Origin: Candidatus Cardinium sp. TP
GTDB taxonomy: Bacteria; Bacteroidota; Bacteroidia; Cytophagales; Amoebophilaceae
Length of the DNA stretch: 64,000 nt
Direction of reading: 5' to 3'
Assembly: GCF_025215055.1 (NCBI RefSeq)
Contig: NZ_JANAVR010000002.1
Location: 1 to 64,000 of the forward strand
The notes beneath the pieces were generated by a model that was not told where the DNA came from, searched no databases, and was given only the letters and a program-made list of their open reading frames with translations. Shown piece after piece: positions 18,490 through 26,847 of this stretch. A program made the translations under genes and the position numbers. Positions within the stretch are counted from its first letter, which is position 1, and every line of letters begins with the position of its first letter.

Positions 18490-19149
18490 ATGTCTATGAA
18501 TGCCACAGATAACAAATTTGGGTTGCCCAAACCAGACTTTCAAGCATTGCCTAAAAAAAAAGCTATATGGCCTGTGCTGGTTATTATAGCGATAGTGGTG
18601 CTGCTGATCGCAGTAAAGGTAGGCTATAATTTTTATTTTAAAGTGGAACCGGGGCCTCCACCTGCAACGGCAAATAATAGCTCCACTACTGACCAAAACA
18701 CAGCTAGCTGTAACGCATCACCAGCCACCACTCCAGGAACAGGCTGTGTAAATAGCCATAGAGCCGCCCAATCATCCGTTCGCAGCGCTGAAGGGTTTGA
18801 ACCTAAACAAGGGAATAAAATTAAAAAAAGCATTAGTGCCACGCAAAAGCAGCTTACAGCAAAACAACACAAGCCATTGGTTAAGCCAGGGACCTATCAA
18901 GAGTTAAGCGCACCACAAGGGATATACCACCTAGTGGTAGTCAGTCACTTAGACAAGCGATCTGCTATGAAAGTAGTCCAACAACTTATGAAAAACAACC
19001 TAGGCGTCTATTTGATTCTACCTAGAGTCAATAAAGGAGAAAAATATTACCGTGTAACGATAGGGCATAGTAAAACCCACTATGAAGCAAGTCGAAAACT
19101 TGAACAATTTAAATCAAAATACAATAATATCTTTATTTTAGAATACTAA
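18490..19149 (+). CDS. SPOR-domain membrane protein
   Basis: About 219 residues using ATG 18490 (MSMNATDNKFGLPKPDFQAL). The upstream extension to 18283 overlaps the previous gene and is unlikely. One membrane helix (WPVLVIIAIVVLLIAVKVGY) follows a short cytoplasmic N-terminus with the FGLPKPDF motif. A Pro/Ser/Thr-rich spacer leads to a C-terminal SPOR domain (YHLVVVSHLDKRSAMKVVQ...YYRVTIGHSKTHYEASRKL). SPOR domains bind denuded peptidoglycan glycans at division sites. The protein directly precedes an ExbB-type gene, suggesting a shared envelope transcription unit. Confidence 0.85.
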   Translation: MSMNATDNKFGLPKPDFQALPKKKAIWPVLVIIAIVVLLIAVKVGYNFYFKVEPGPPPATANNSSTTDQNTASCNASPATTPGTGCVNSHRAAQSSVRSAEGFEPKQGNKIKKSISATQKQLTAKQHKPLVKPGTYQELSAPQGIYHLVVVSHLDKRSAMKVVQQLMKNNLGVYLILPRVNKGEKYYRVTIGHSKTHYEASRKLEQFKSKYNNIFILEY

Positions 19150-19192
19150 TCCGCTGAGGTTGCGTTTTAGCCACACTATACCACTGATCACT

Positions 19193-19810
19193 ATGAATAT
19201 ATCTACCTCACAGACACTATTAGGTCTACTTTTAAAAGGGGGTTGGCTTATGTTTCCCCTTGCTTTGTTATCCTTACTAAGTCTTTACATACTAGTAGAG
19301 CGCCTGTTGACTTATCGAAGGTATTTGCATTTCCCTAGCGATTTTTTAGCCGAGATAGAAACACACTTAAGCCATGGAGATGTCACACAAATACAATCTA
19401 TCTGTGCTGAGCAAACAAACATCATTCAAAAAGTAATCAGCAAAGGGATAGCGGAGCGGCACACTGCCCATGCCGCATTGATTTTAGAAAGTGAATCTGG
19501 TAGGGTGATCTCCTTTTTAGAAGAAAAGCTTTCTCTACTGGCTACCATTGCTGGGGCTGCACCTATGATTGGGTTTTTAGGTACTGTAACAGGTATGATT
19601 CAAACCTTTATGGCCATTTCCCAAGAAAAACATCACCTCTCTGCTCAGGTTTTTTCCAGTGGCATTTATGAAGCAATGGTAACCACTGTAGCAGGCCTGG
19701 TGGTTGGGATTATAGCCTATTTGGGGTATAATTACTGCATTGCGCAGGTCACTAAAGCTACTGCAAGACTGAATTATCTCGTGAACCTTTTTGTTGCTAA
19801 GGTTAGATAG
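19193..19810 (+). CDS. exbB: ExbB/TolQ/MotA-family proton channel
   Basis: About 205 residues from ATG 19193 (a TTG at 19160 would only add a polar tail). There are three membrane helices: LLKGGWLMFPLALLSLLSLYI (about 9-30) and, in the conserved MotA/TolQ/ExbB domain, LLATIAGAAPMIGFLGTVTGM and MVTTVAGLVVGIIAYLGYNY. GFLGTVTGMI and the following Thr/Gly-rich helix are the family signature for the proton path. It forms the stator with the ExbD product 23 bp downstream and energises the TonB protein after it. Confidence 0.9.
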   Translation: MNISTSQTLLGLLLKGGWLMFPLALLSLLSLYILVERLLTYRRYLHFPSDFLAEIETHLSHGDVTQIQSICAEQTNIIQKVISKGIAERHTAHAALILESESGRVISFLEEKLSLLATIAGAAPMIGFLGTVTGMIQTFMAISQEKHHLSAQVFSSGIYEAMVTTVAGLVVGIIAYLGYNYCIAQVTKATARLNYLVNLFVAKVR

Positions 19811-19833
19811 GTATAACTTAAAATAAGTAAAAA

Positions 19834-20238
19834 ATGAAAATCAGTACAAAAAATAAGATCAATGCTTCTTTTAGCATGGCGTCTATGACTGACATTATAT
19901 TTTTACTATTGATTTTTTTACTGATCACAGCCAGTTATAACCCCAAAGCATTGCCTGTTGACTTGCCATTAAGTACGAATGAAAAAACCGAATCTGCAGC
20001 CATCAATGTAACCGTTACAGCTCAGTTGGTTTATTATATAGAAGGGAGGCACGTTGCCTTTCACCAACTACAAAATGCATTACAGGATGTATTAGCCAAA
20101 ACATCCAATAAAGTGGTTGTATTACATATGGATAAAGGGCTTGCCATAGCCCATATGGTTAAAGTAGCAGATATAGCTAATCAATTAGGGGCTGCTGTGG
20201 CTATGGCAACCGAATTTAAAAAAAACGATGAGAAATAG
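19834..20238 (+). CDS. exbD: ExbD/TolR-family protein
   Basis: 134 residues with the ExbD/TolR arrangement: a short cytoplasmic head (KINASFSMASMTD) and one membrane helix starting at the critical Asp (SMTDIIFLLLIFLLITASY). A periplasmic domain follows with the VVVLHMDKGLAIAHMVKVAD segment typical of ExbD. The last 11 bp overlap the start of the TonB gene, indicating translational coupling. Confidence 0.9.
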   Translation: MKISTKNKINASFSMASMTDIIFLLLIFLLITASYNPKALPVDLPLSTNEKTESAAINVTVTAQLVYYIEGRHVAFHQLQNALQDVLAKTSNKVVVLHMDKGLAIAHMVKVADIANQLGAAVAMATEFKKNDEK

Positions 20239-20902
20239 TTGGTTATTTTCCCCAGATGGAAAAGGAATTACGCTATCGGTCGGGTTACATCTATTTGTTT
20301 TAGGGTTAGCCTATTTTATACAGCGTACGCCAGTTCCAGGCATCTCTAGCGGGCAAGCTTATAGGATTGCCCTGCAGCCGACCAGTGCCTATACTGCAGC
20401 CAACCACCACCAGCCTGAACATGTGCCTCAGGCCTCCATACAAACCGTTCGTTCAGCAGTCACCCAAGCCGATAAGCCATCTAAAAATCGATTCAAAAAG
20501 AAGCCTTTACGTCCGCCACAGCGACGCCGGAAGCAAATGGGTGGTGCACCACAGAAAAAATCACAACCTGATCAAGCCCCCAAGATAGATGAACGGGGTT
20601 TATACCACAGCGGACAAAACCGTGGGAAACAAGCCGGTGCGACTCTTGAATTAAGGGGATGGGAGTGGGATACCCTGCCTGACCCAAAAGATACTACCGA
20701 GGAGTTTGGTAAAATAGTTTTTGAAATTAAAGTAGATGAAGATGGGGAAATTATCTCTATCCAAACGATGGAGAAAACAGTGACCCCTATGGTAGAAAAG
20801 ATTTATATAGATGCATTGCGTGCCCTTACCTTTAGCAAAACCGCGGAGACACCATCCGGCATCTCTACAGGTAAGGTTACCTTTGTAATAGTAGCAAAAT
20901 AA
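20228..20902 (+). CDS. tonB: TonB-family energy transducer
   Basis: 224 residues. A membrane anchor near the N-terminus (GITLSVGLHLFVLGLAYFIQ) is followed by a long basic/Pro/Gln-rich spacer with KKPLRPPQRRRK. The C-terminal TonB-type domain is GKIVFEIKVDEDGEIISIQTMEKTVTPMVEKIYIDALRAL...GKVTFVIVAK (in segments). The preceding LRGWEWDTLPDPKD is typical of Cytophagales TonB proteins as I recall them. It overlaps exbD by 11 bp, so ExbB, ExbD and TonB make one motor. No TonB-dependent receptor lies in the window, so the substrate is unknown. It could also serve a Tol-like envelope role. Confidence 0.82.
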   Translation: MRNSWLFSPDGKGITLSVGLHLFVLGLAYFIQRTPVPGISSGQAYRIALQPTSAYTAANHHQPEHVPQASIQTVRSAVTQADKPSKNRFKKKPLRPPQRRRKQMGGAPQKKSQPDQAPKIDERGLYHSGQNRGKQAGATLELRGWEWDTLPDPKDTTEEFGKIVFEIKVDEDGEIISIQTMEKTVTPMVEKIYIDALRALTFSKTAETPSGISTGKVTFVIVAK

Positions 20903-21062
20903 TATAGTTATTAGACTTGCTGCTGAACCGCTACTGTTGGTTTATGCACCTATTTATCGATGGTAATGCTATGGAAGCTTTGTGAAAAATAAAAAAGTTA
21001 ATAGCTTTGTTCAGCTTGGTACTTCACCAAAGCATCTTTTCATAAAACTTTTCATAAAATAT

Positions 21063-22100
21063 ATGTTTATGCTTCTAGTTTCCTACAACTGTTTTTTACC
21101 TAAGCGCTTTAGGCATAGCCTAGCGAGACTATTATGGCTTGCCTATATAACGATAAGTAGTTGCGGTACACTGCTTAATGATGGAGGAGAAATTGTAGAC
21201 CAGAACAATAAGCCAAAATGGAGTAATAAGACGCCCTTAGGTATGGTCCTCATTCCAGCCGGCACCTTTTTAATGGGCGGTGGTGTCAATCAAAGTGTAG
21301 TGGCCAAAACCAATATCACCCAAATGGCAACCGTAGGGCCATTTTATATGGATGAGGCGCCCGTTACCAATGCAAAATATCGCAAATTCATAGCTATTGT
21401 GCAAGCGGACCCAGCCGCATATGGATTAGACGAAGCCTATATCAATGAAAAGCTTATGCCTGATCTAACTGTTTGGAAAAGGGATTTTGGTTTTATGTTT
21501 ATGGACGACTCATTTGGCAAAAGCTATTGGGAGGATCCGCGCTTTGATGGCTATCCTGTAGTAGGTATCAATTGGGAAGCCGCACAACAGTTTGCACGCG
21601 TCCGTACCATTTATAGGAATAAGTATTTAGAAGCGAAGGGTTTGCCGCCTGGACCTAACTTTAGGCTGGCTACAGCTGTTGAATGGGAATATGCGGCAAA
21701 AGGCGGTAAAGAATCTGGCCAGTATCCATGGGGAGGGCCTTCTGTAAGAGATAAAAAGGGAAACCTATTGGCTAATTTTCAGGTTACAAAGGGGAACTAT
21801 GCTGCATCTGGTTATGCCTATACCTCTCCGGTCAAGGCTTTTGCACCCAACGGTTATGGGCTTTATGATATGGCAGGTAACGTGTCAGAGTGGTGTGAAG
21901 ATATATACAGCCCTTTGTTGATCCATAAAAGTGAGACGATTAGTCCCTTTTATAAAGATAAAGGTGGTGTATTTAGGCTCATTAAAGGGGGCTCTTGGAA
22001 AGACTATTCCTATGCACTACAAACAGGCGTTTCTGATTGTGAACATAAAGATATGGCACGTGCCTATATTGGCTTTAGATGCGTGATGTCTGCCATATAA
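21063..22100 (+). CDS. gldK: GldK, gliding/type IX secretion lipoprotein with FGE-like fold
   Basis: Outer-membrane lipoprotein that forms the periplasmic GldK-GldN ring of the type IX secretion/gliding machinery. The ORF opens with GTG at 20982. ATG 21063 or 21069 gives a normal lipoprotein signal ending LAYITISSC. The mature protein is a formylglycine-generating-enzyme-like domain: GMVLIPAGTFLMGGG, EWEYAAKGG, YDMAGNVSEWCEDIYS, IKGGSWKDY and IGFRCV. The identification rests on this plus the adjacent gldL, gldM and gldN in canonical order. The family is not thought to be catalytic here. Confidence 0.88.
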   Translation: MFMLLVSYNCFLPKRFRHSLARLLWLAYITISSCGTLLNDGGEIVDQNNKPKWSNKTPLGMVLIPAGTFLMGGGVNQSVVAKTNITQMATVGPFYMDEAPVTNAKYRKFIAIVQADPAAYGLDEAYINEKLMPDLTVWKRDFGFMFMDDSFGKSYWEDPRFDGYPVVGINWEAAQQFARVRTIYRNKYLEAKGLPPGPNFRLATAVEWEYAAKGGKESGQYPWGGPSVRDKKGNLLANFQVTKGNYAASGYAYTSPVKAFAPNGYGLYDMAGNVSEWCEDIYSPLLIHKSETISPFYKDKGGVFRLIKGGSWKDYSYALQTGVSDCEHKDMARAYIGFRCVMSAI

Positions 22101-22163
22101 CTTTTAATTGATATGGATTGTATGGATCCTATCGTTATCGACTACTAAAATTCTTGAAATATT

Positions 22164-22979
22164 ATGAAACATAATCTCGTAAGCCATTCTTTTCAGCACA
22201 AATTTTATGATACCATCATGCCCTTTATCTACAATATTGGTGCAGCTATTGTAATTTTTGGGGCCATGTTTAAGTTATTAAACCTACCTGGAGGCAGCAT
22301 CATGTTGGGGCTTGGCCTCTCTATAGAAGCATTGATTTTCCTTTTGAGTGCTTTTGAACCTAAGGAGCAAGGGATAGATTGGTCGCGCGTTTATCCTGAA
22401 CTAGCGCCTGACTATAATGGGCCTGCTTTGGCCCATCGTGCTGCAAAAGCAGCGCCTACCATTACCCAACAATTGGACCAATGCTTGGAAAAAGCCTCTA
22501 TAGATAGTGCTTTATTGGAAAATTTAGCCACTACTATGCGTCGTTTTGCAGAACGTATGGAAAATGTGCCTTCTTTTGCGAACCTTAGTAAGGTTACAGA
22601 AGCCTATGTGCACCAAGTAGGGCAGGCCACGCAGGTGATGGGAGATATTGCCAAAATAAATGATGCAGTTGGGCATACACTTCGTTCGTTTACCACCTTA
22701 TCCTCTGAAGATAAATTGACCCATTATTTTAGTCAAATGGAAGAAATGGCCCATACACTAACCTCCATGAATGGGCTCTACAAGCAAGCTTTAGCCCATA
22801 TGGAAGCCCAGAATACCCATACTAGTGCGCTCTATACCCATTTAGAAACCGCTTTAAAAGCGATGGAAATAGCAGGTAACGAGGCGATACACTTTAAACA
22901 AGAGCTTACTTTGCTCAATGAAAAAGTGACCGCCCTAAACGAAATATATGCTAAGACCTTAACTGCATTTAAAAGCTAA
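22164..22979 (+). CDS. gldL: GldL, inner-membrane motor subunit
   Basis: 271 residues. Two N-terminal membrane helices (TIMPFIYNIGAAIVIFGAMF and SIMLGLGLSIEALIFLLSAF) and a long cytoplasmic, partly coiled tail match GldL. The second helix carries the buried acidic residue Glu55 in LSIEALIF. The corresponding conserved Glu is known to be needed for proton-driven GldLM rotation. The gene sits between gldK and gldM. Length and motif look intact, so the motor is probably functional. Confidence 0.9.
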   Translation: MKHNLVSHSFQHKFYDTIMPFIYNIGAAIVIFGAMFKLLNLPGGSIMLGLGLSIEALIFLLSAFEPKEQGIDWSRVYPELAPDYNGPALAHRAAKAAPTITQQLDQCLEKASIDSALLENLATTMRRFAERMENVPSFANLSKVTEAYVHQVGQATQVMGDIAKINDAVGHTLRSFTTLSSEDKLTHYFSQMEEMAHTLTSMNGLYKQALAHMEAQNTHTSALYTHLETALKAMEIAGNEAIHFKQELTLLNEKVTALNEIYAKTLTAFKS

Positions 22980-23060
22980 GTTGTATAGATATAATCTACT
23001 GTTTTGTAGGCCAATCACGAAGTGTTGAGATAAAAAGTTGCGCATAAATGTTAAAATAGT

Positions 23061-24641
23061 ATGGCTAAAGCAAAATTAAGTCCTAGGCAAAAAATGATAG
23101 GGGTGATGTACCTAGTGTTAACGGCTATGTTGGCACTACAGGTTAGCTCTGGTGTATTAGATAAGTTCGTAACACTGAGTGGTAGCATCGATAAAAGCAG
23201 AACCCTACAATTCAGCCAAAATCAACGTGCTATTCAGGCATTAAAAAATACAGTCAAAGATATGGGTAATCGTCCAGCAGATATGAAAATACTCGGGGAA
23301 GTCTTGGCTATGCATCAGGATACCGTAGCGTTGGTTGGGTATATTGATGGATTAAAAAAACAATTAATTGATGCAGAAGGCGGTATAGATCAGGCAACCA
23401 AATTACCCAAAGGGCTCAAAAATGATGGAGCAGTAGCCCGTCTTATGATCAACAAAGGAGCAGGGGAGATATTAAAAACTAAATTAAAAACCTATATAGC
23501 ACAGCTCACTAAGCTGGTGGATAAGCCTTATGCACCTATTGCTTTTGATGCAAAAGACCATGACTTTTTTAGTCATGATCCCAATCAAGCGAACAAAGAT
23601 TTTGTTGCCTTAAACTTTGGCCACACACCGCTTGGTGCTGCATTGGCTACATTGAGTCAGTTTGCCTCTGAGGTAGTCACTACAGAAGTAGATGCCATTC
23701 ACACATTGGGCAATATTATTGGTTCCTCTGATGTTAAATTTGACACGCTTAAGTTGCTTGCCAACACCAAGTCTTATATCGTTGCTGCTGGAAGCAAGTA
23801 TGAAGCGGATTTAATTTTAGCCGCCTCTTCCTCTGCCGTTTCTCCAGAGATGTTTATCGATGACCAGCCCGTTGTGGTAGAAGATGGTATAGGTAAAATC
23901 TCCTTTACTGCTTCTCCTGGTAAATACGACAGCCATGGATTGGCCAAAAAGAGTTTTAAAGCTGCTATAAAGTTAAGGCTATCTGGGGGAAAGGAGTCTA
24001 CTATTACAGAAGATATCGCTTATCTAGTAGCCAAGCCTGTGATTCAAATAAGGGCTGCTACGGTCCAGTCACTTTATCGGAATTGTGGCAATGCGTTAGA
24101 TATTCAAGTCCCTTCTCTTGGCGCCAGCTATAACCCACGGTTTAAAATAGAAGGAGGTACCCTCATCCCTGGATCTAAACGAGGCGTAGTCACCGTGATT
24201 CCTAAGGCGAACCAGGTTCAGTTAAAGGTATATAACGCCGACGCCTTAATAGGAACAGAATCATTTATGGTACAAGACATTCCCATTCCACAAATTGTGA
24301 TTACCACTAAAAACAAACCCATTGACATGAAAGAAGGCGTAGCAGCGCCTGGCCCTAGGGTAGTGGAGGCAAAAGTCATTCCCAACAAATATTTTCAGGA
24401 TTTTCTACCCAACGATGCCCGGTACCGCGTAGCCGAATGGGCGATTACATTGGCCAGAGGCAGCCGTCCTATTCATACATTAACGGTAAACCATACTGTA
24501 GCGGACTTGCACAGCATAGCATCATTAGCTAGGCCAGGCGATCGATTGGTTATTGAAATAAAAAAGATAGAAAGGCAAAACTTTAAAAATGAAGTTGAAA
24601 CCATTATAGATGGCTCATGCTTCAATATTCTACTTCATTAA
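23061..24641 (+). CDS. gldM: GldM, periplasm-spanning motor subunit
   Basis: 526 residues with the family N-terminus LSPRQKMIGVMYLVLTAMLALQVSS, a single membrane helix that packs inside the GldL ring. A large periplasmic region of stacked domains follows. Segments such as VDKFVTLSGSIDKS, GKISFTASPGKYD, KPVIQIRAATVQSLYRNCGN and GPRVVEAKVIPNKYFQDFLP resemble the GldM D2-D4 domains. GldM transmits motion from GldL to GldK/GldN. Full length for the family. Confidence 0.92.
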   Translation: MAKAKLSPRQKMIGVMYLVLTAMLALQVSSGVLDKFVTLSGSIDKSRTLQFSQNQRAIQALKNTVKDMGNRPADMKILGEVLAMHQDTVALVGYIDGLKKQLIDAEGGIDQATKLPKGLKNDGAVARLMINKGAGEILKTKLKTYIAQLTKLVDKPYAPIAFDAKDHDFFSHDPNQANKDFVALNFGHTPLGAALATLSQFASEVVTTEVDAIHTLGNIIGSSDVKFDTLKLLANTKSYIVAAGSKYEADLILAASSSAVSPEMFIDDQPVVVEDGIGKISFTASPGKYDSHGLAKKSFKAAIKLRLSGGKESTITEDIAYLVAKPVIQIRAATVQSLYRNCGNALDIQVPSLGASYNPRFKIEGGTLIPGSKRGVVTVIPKANQVQLKVYNADALIGTESFMVQDIPIPQIVITTKNKPIDMKEGVAAPGPRVVEAKVIPNKYFQDFLPNDARYRVAEWAITLARGSRPIHTLTVNHTVADLHSIASLARPGDRLVIEIKKIERQNFKNEVETIIDGSCFNILLH

Positions 24642-24653
24642 TTGTACACTATT

Positions 24654-25436
24654 ATGTCTCTTAAAAAACGTTTGTTTGTTTTATTTACTTGCTTAAATGC
24701 CCTTGCCCCATCCTATGGGCGTATTGATCATTTGTCGCAAAATTATAGTCCGCATGCCACGCGCCCCATAGCTAGGGCCTATGTTTTATATGCAAGGAAA
24801 GTTTGGCGGGAAATTTATTTGAATGAAAAACAAAATGGCCCTTGTTTTATGCCTGGCAAGGAAATTTCCAAGGTCATTATAGATGGAGCCAAAAACGGAT
24901 TACTGGTGCCTTATACAGATGATACACTAGCAGAGATCATGCCTCTAGAGCAATTATTGAAGCACTTACAAATTTCAGGAGCAGATGCATCAACCACTGC
25001 GCATGAGTTTTTCCCAAAGGAAATTTCTACTTTAAGATTGGTAGAACATGTAATCTTTAATAAAATTACGGCTAGGCAAGAGTATGATATTGAATCTATT
25101 CAGTTAGTTGTACCGGGTAGAAACAATCCGCCTACCTATTTAGATCGGCCTATAGCTACTTTCAAATATAAAGATGTAATAGATTATTTTAACAAGCTGC
25201 CTTTTGAATTAGTTTGTTGGTACAACACTGCCAACGCTGCAGAAAATTTAACCTGGATAGATGCTTTTTCACTTCGGCTATTTGGCAGTAGGATTGTGAA
25301 AGTGGGCAACTTAGATGATGCCACTGTAGATGAGTTATATGAAAAAACACCTGGTGATGGAAAGGGACTACTTGCTTCTCAAAGGCTAGCCATAGAAATT
25401 GATATAGAGCCTGAGGAATTTTTATCGGAGCATTAG
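24654..25436 (+). CDS. gldN: GldN, type IX secretion/gliding protein
   Basis: About 260 residues from ATG 24654 (signal peptide MSLKKRLFVLFTCLNALAPS, cleaved near SYG), 12 bp after gldM. The mature protein contains DDTLAEIMPLEQLL and RYDI-type segments of the GldN family (here RQEYDIESIQLVVPG), then WYNTANAAENLTWIDAFSLRLF. Identification leans on synteny with gldKLM. It seems shorter at the C-terminus than typical GldN proteins of free-living species (about 300 or more residues from memory), which may be reduction. It ends at EEFLSEH. Confidence 0.82.
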   Translation: MSLKKRLFVLFTCLNALAPSYGRIDHLSQNYSPHATRPIARAYVLYARKVWREIYLNEKQNGPCFMPGKEISKVIIDGAKNGLLVPYTDDTLAEIMPLEQLLKHLQISGADASTTAHEFFPKEISTLRLVEHVIFNKITARQEYDIESIQLVVPGRNNPPTYLDRPIATFKYKDVIDYFNKLPFELVCWYNTANAAENLTWIDAFSLRLFGSRIVKVGNLDDATVDELYEKTPGDGKGLLASQRLAIEIDIEPEEFLSEH

Positions 25437-25469
25437 CGGTAGGGCAGACAAACGTAACTTTGTAAATAG

Positions 25470-26060
25470 ATGTACTCACTCCTCATAAGGATAAAAATAA
25501 AACGTTTGGCACTGCTTTTAGGTGCATGTATTACTTTTACTTGCGTTGCATCAGCTTCTATCCAGGCGGCTCCTTCTATAAAGCCTTAGCCTATCCCACT
25601 TACCATAGCTGCTATAGCGCTCTATCTTACTTATGTAGTGTACTGCTCTGGCAGCAAAGAGACAAACCTCTATAATAGATTATTTTATAAAGGCGACCAT
25701 GATGCAGCACTATGGAATCACGGCTTGAATCTAATCAATTTGGTCGCTTTAAGCCGTGCATTGCATGCCAAGCCCCTCTTTTTAACGGCTGCTATTTTAG
25801 TCGGTTTACAAACCGCCACCTATGTTTTTTGCGACGCTTACGGCGTCTCTTTGGTATGGTCTGGTTTAACAGGGATGCTCTTTCATAGATTATGCATGCA
25901 AAAGCAAATGAAATGGCATTTGCTTTTAGCTATACTACTCAATAGTGCTACATTGGTCTATTATAGTTATCATGCACCAGCTGTCACTACCTTTGCCCAT
26001 CTAGGAGGCGTTGCGGTCGGGTTTGGCTTATCATTTGTGCTCCCCTATAAAAATACTTAA
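25470..26060 (+). pseudogene. Rhomboid-like membrane protein interrupted by an in-frame stop
   Basis: A 39-codon ORF (25470-25589, signal-like KRLALLLGACITFTCVASAS) ends in TAG at 25587-25589. The same frame then stays open to 26060, reaching a GTG at 25638. The downstream part has about five membrane segments and rhomboid-like landmarks: WNHGLNLINLV, a candidate active-site Ser in VWSGLTGML and the His-containing TTFAHLGGVAVGFGLSF helix. Reading through the TAG would give about 196 residues, the normal rhomboid size. Either a nonsense mutation has broken it, or the 140-residue C-terminal part is translated alone. Located just after gldN. Confidence 0.5.
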
Positions 26061-26281
26061 GCACATAATCTCTGCCTATATTAAATTCATCTGCTTATAA
26101 TTAATTGTGTATATAGAGATACCATATGCTAGAGTGTGCCCTGTAAATCGAATCTATTTTTTTTAAACAGCTATATTACAGTCATTGCCCTAGATTTGTA
26201 ATATCTCAAAGAGCAGTGTACCGATCATAACACACATTGTCTTGCCTTGGATAAGTTGGGAAGCTTGAATCTAACAAGACT
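26061..26281. other. Intergenic stretch before the IS remnant
   Basis: AT-rich sequence with no ORF, hairpin or RNA that I recognise. Together with the IS remnant, hairpin and leader up to 26847 it makes a 790-bp gap without an intact gene. Confidence 0.4.
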
Positions 26282-26497
26282 TTACTTACTTAAGGAATCC
26301 AAGCTCTTTAGCTTTTCCACTGCCCAATCTCGCTCAACTGTAGCCTTGCCTAAGGCCTTTGCAAGTTCATCTTTTTGATGCTTAAGAGCGCTAATTTTGT
26401 CTTTACCACAGCGCCTAGCTGCCTTGCTTATAGAGCCCAGCTTTTCATACGTTCGTAGCTAAATCTTATATGCAACCTTACGAGTTTTATGCTCCAT
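26282..26497 (-). pseudogene. IS3-type transposase OrfA remnant
   Basis: A 72-codon minus-strand frame from ATG (26495-26497) to TAA, broken by one in-frame TAG after MEHKTRKVAYKI. The remainder reads LRTYEKLGSISKAARRCG (helix-turn-helix-like) and ends with ALGKATVERDWAVEKLKSLD, resembling the C-terminal leucine-zipper region of IS3-family OrfA proteins. It is shorter than a complete OrfA, and no OrfB or catalytic DDE domain follows. A 17-bp hairpin stands just upstream. The assignment rests on pattern recognition only. Confidence 0.5.
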
Positions 26498-26503
26498 TAC
26501 GCT

Positions 26504-26555
26504 ATTATGTGGGATTTTGGATAGGTTTAGCACCTTACCCAAAATCCCACATAAT
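26504..26555. repeat. 17-bp perfect inverted repeat upstream of the OrfA remnant
   Basis: ATTATGTGGGATTTTGG at 26504-26520 pairs perfectly with CCAAAATCCCACATAAT at 26539-26555 around an 18-nt loop. It ends six bases before the OrfA-like ATG, so it may be a subterminal hairpin of the old IS or a strong attenuator/terminator. Confidence 0.7.
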
Positions 26556-26847
26556 CTACTATAATTTTATATTTTTATAAATTATTTTTTGTAACGTCTC
26601 TGTTGAAAATTCACATACCTGACCATTACCCATAATTATCGAAAGAAAGATCTAACCTATAGGCATCAAGTAGCAGAGAGCAAGTTGAGCCTCCATATTT
26701 TGATGACCTCAGATCGTATTAAATTGCTTCCACTAAATATATTCCACTCATTTTACAGATACCTTTTTTCTTTTCCAAGCTATTTTTTTAACTTGCGTGC
26801 GATAGATTTAGGTATGCGTTGCTAGCCTATATTTTTACTTTATTATT

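Noticed and set aside
25189-25479. 96-codon minus-strand ORF opposite gldN
   Set aside because: It is antisense to a well supported gene and has no recognisable features.
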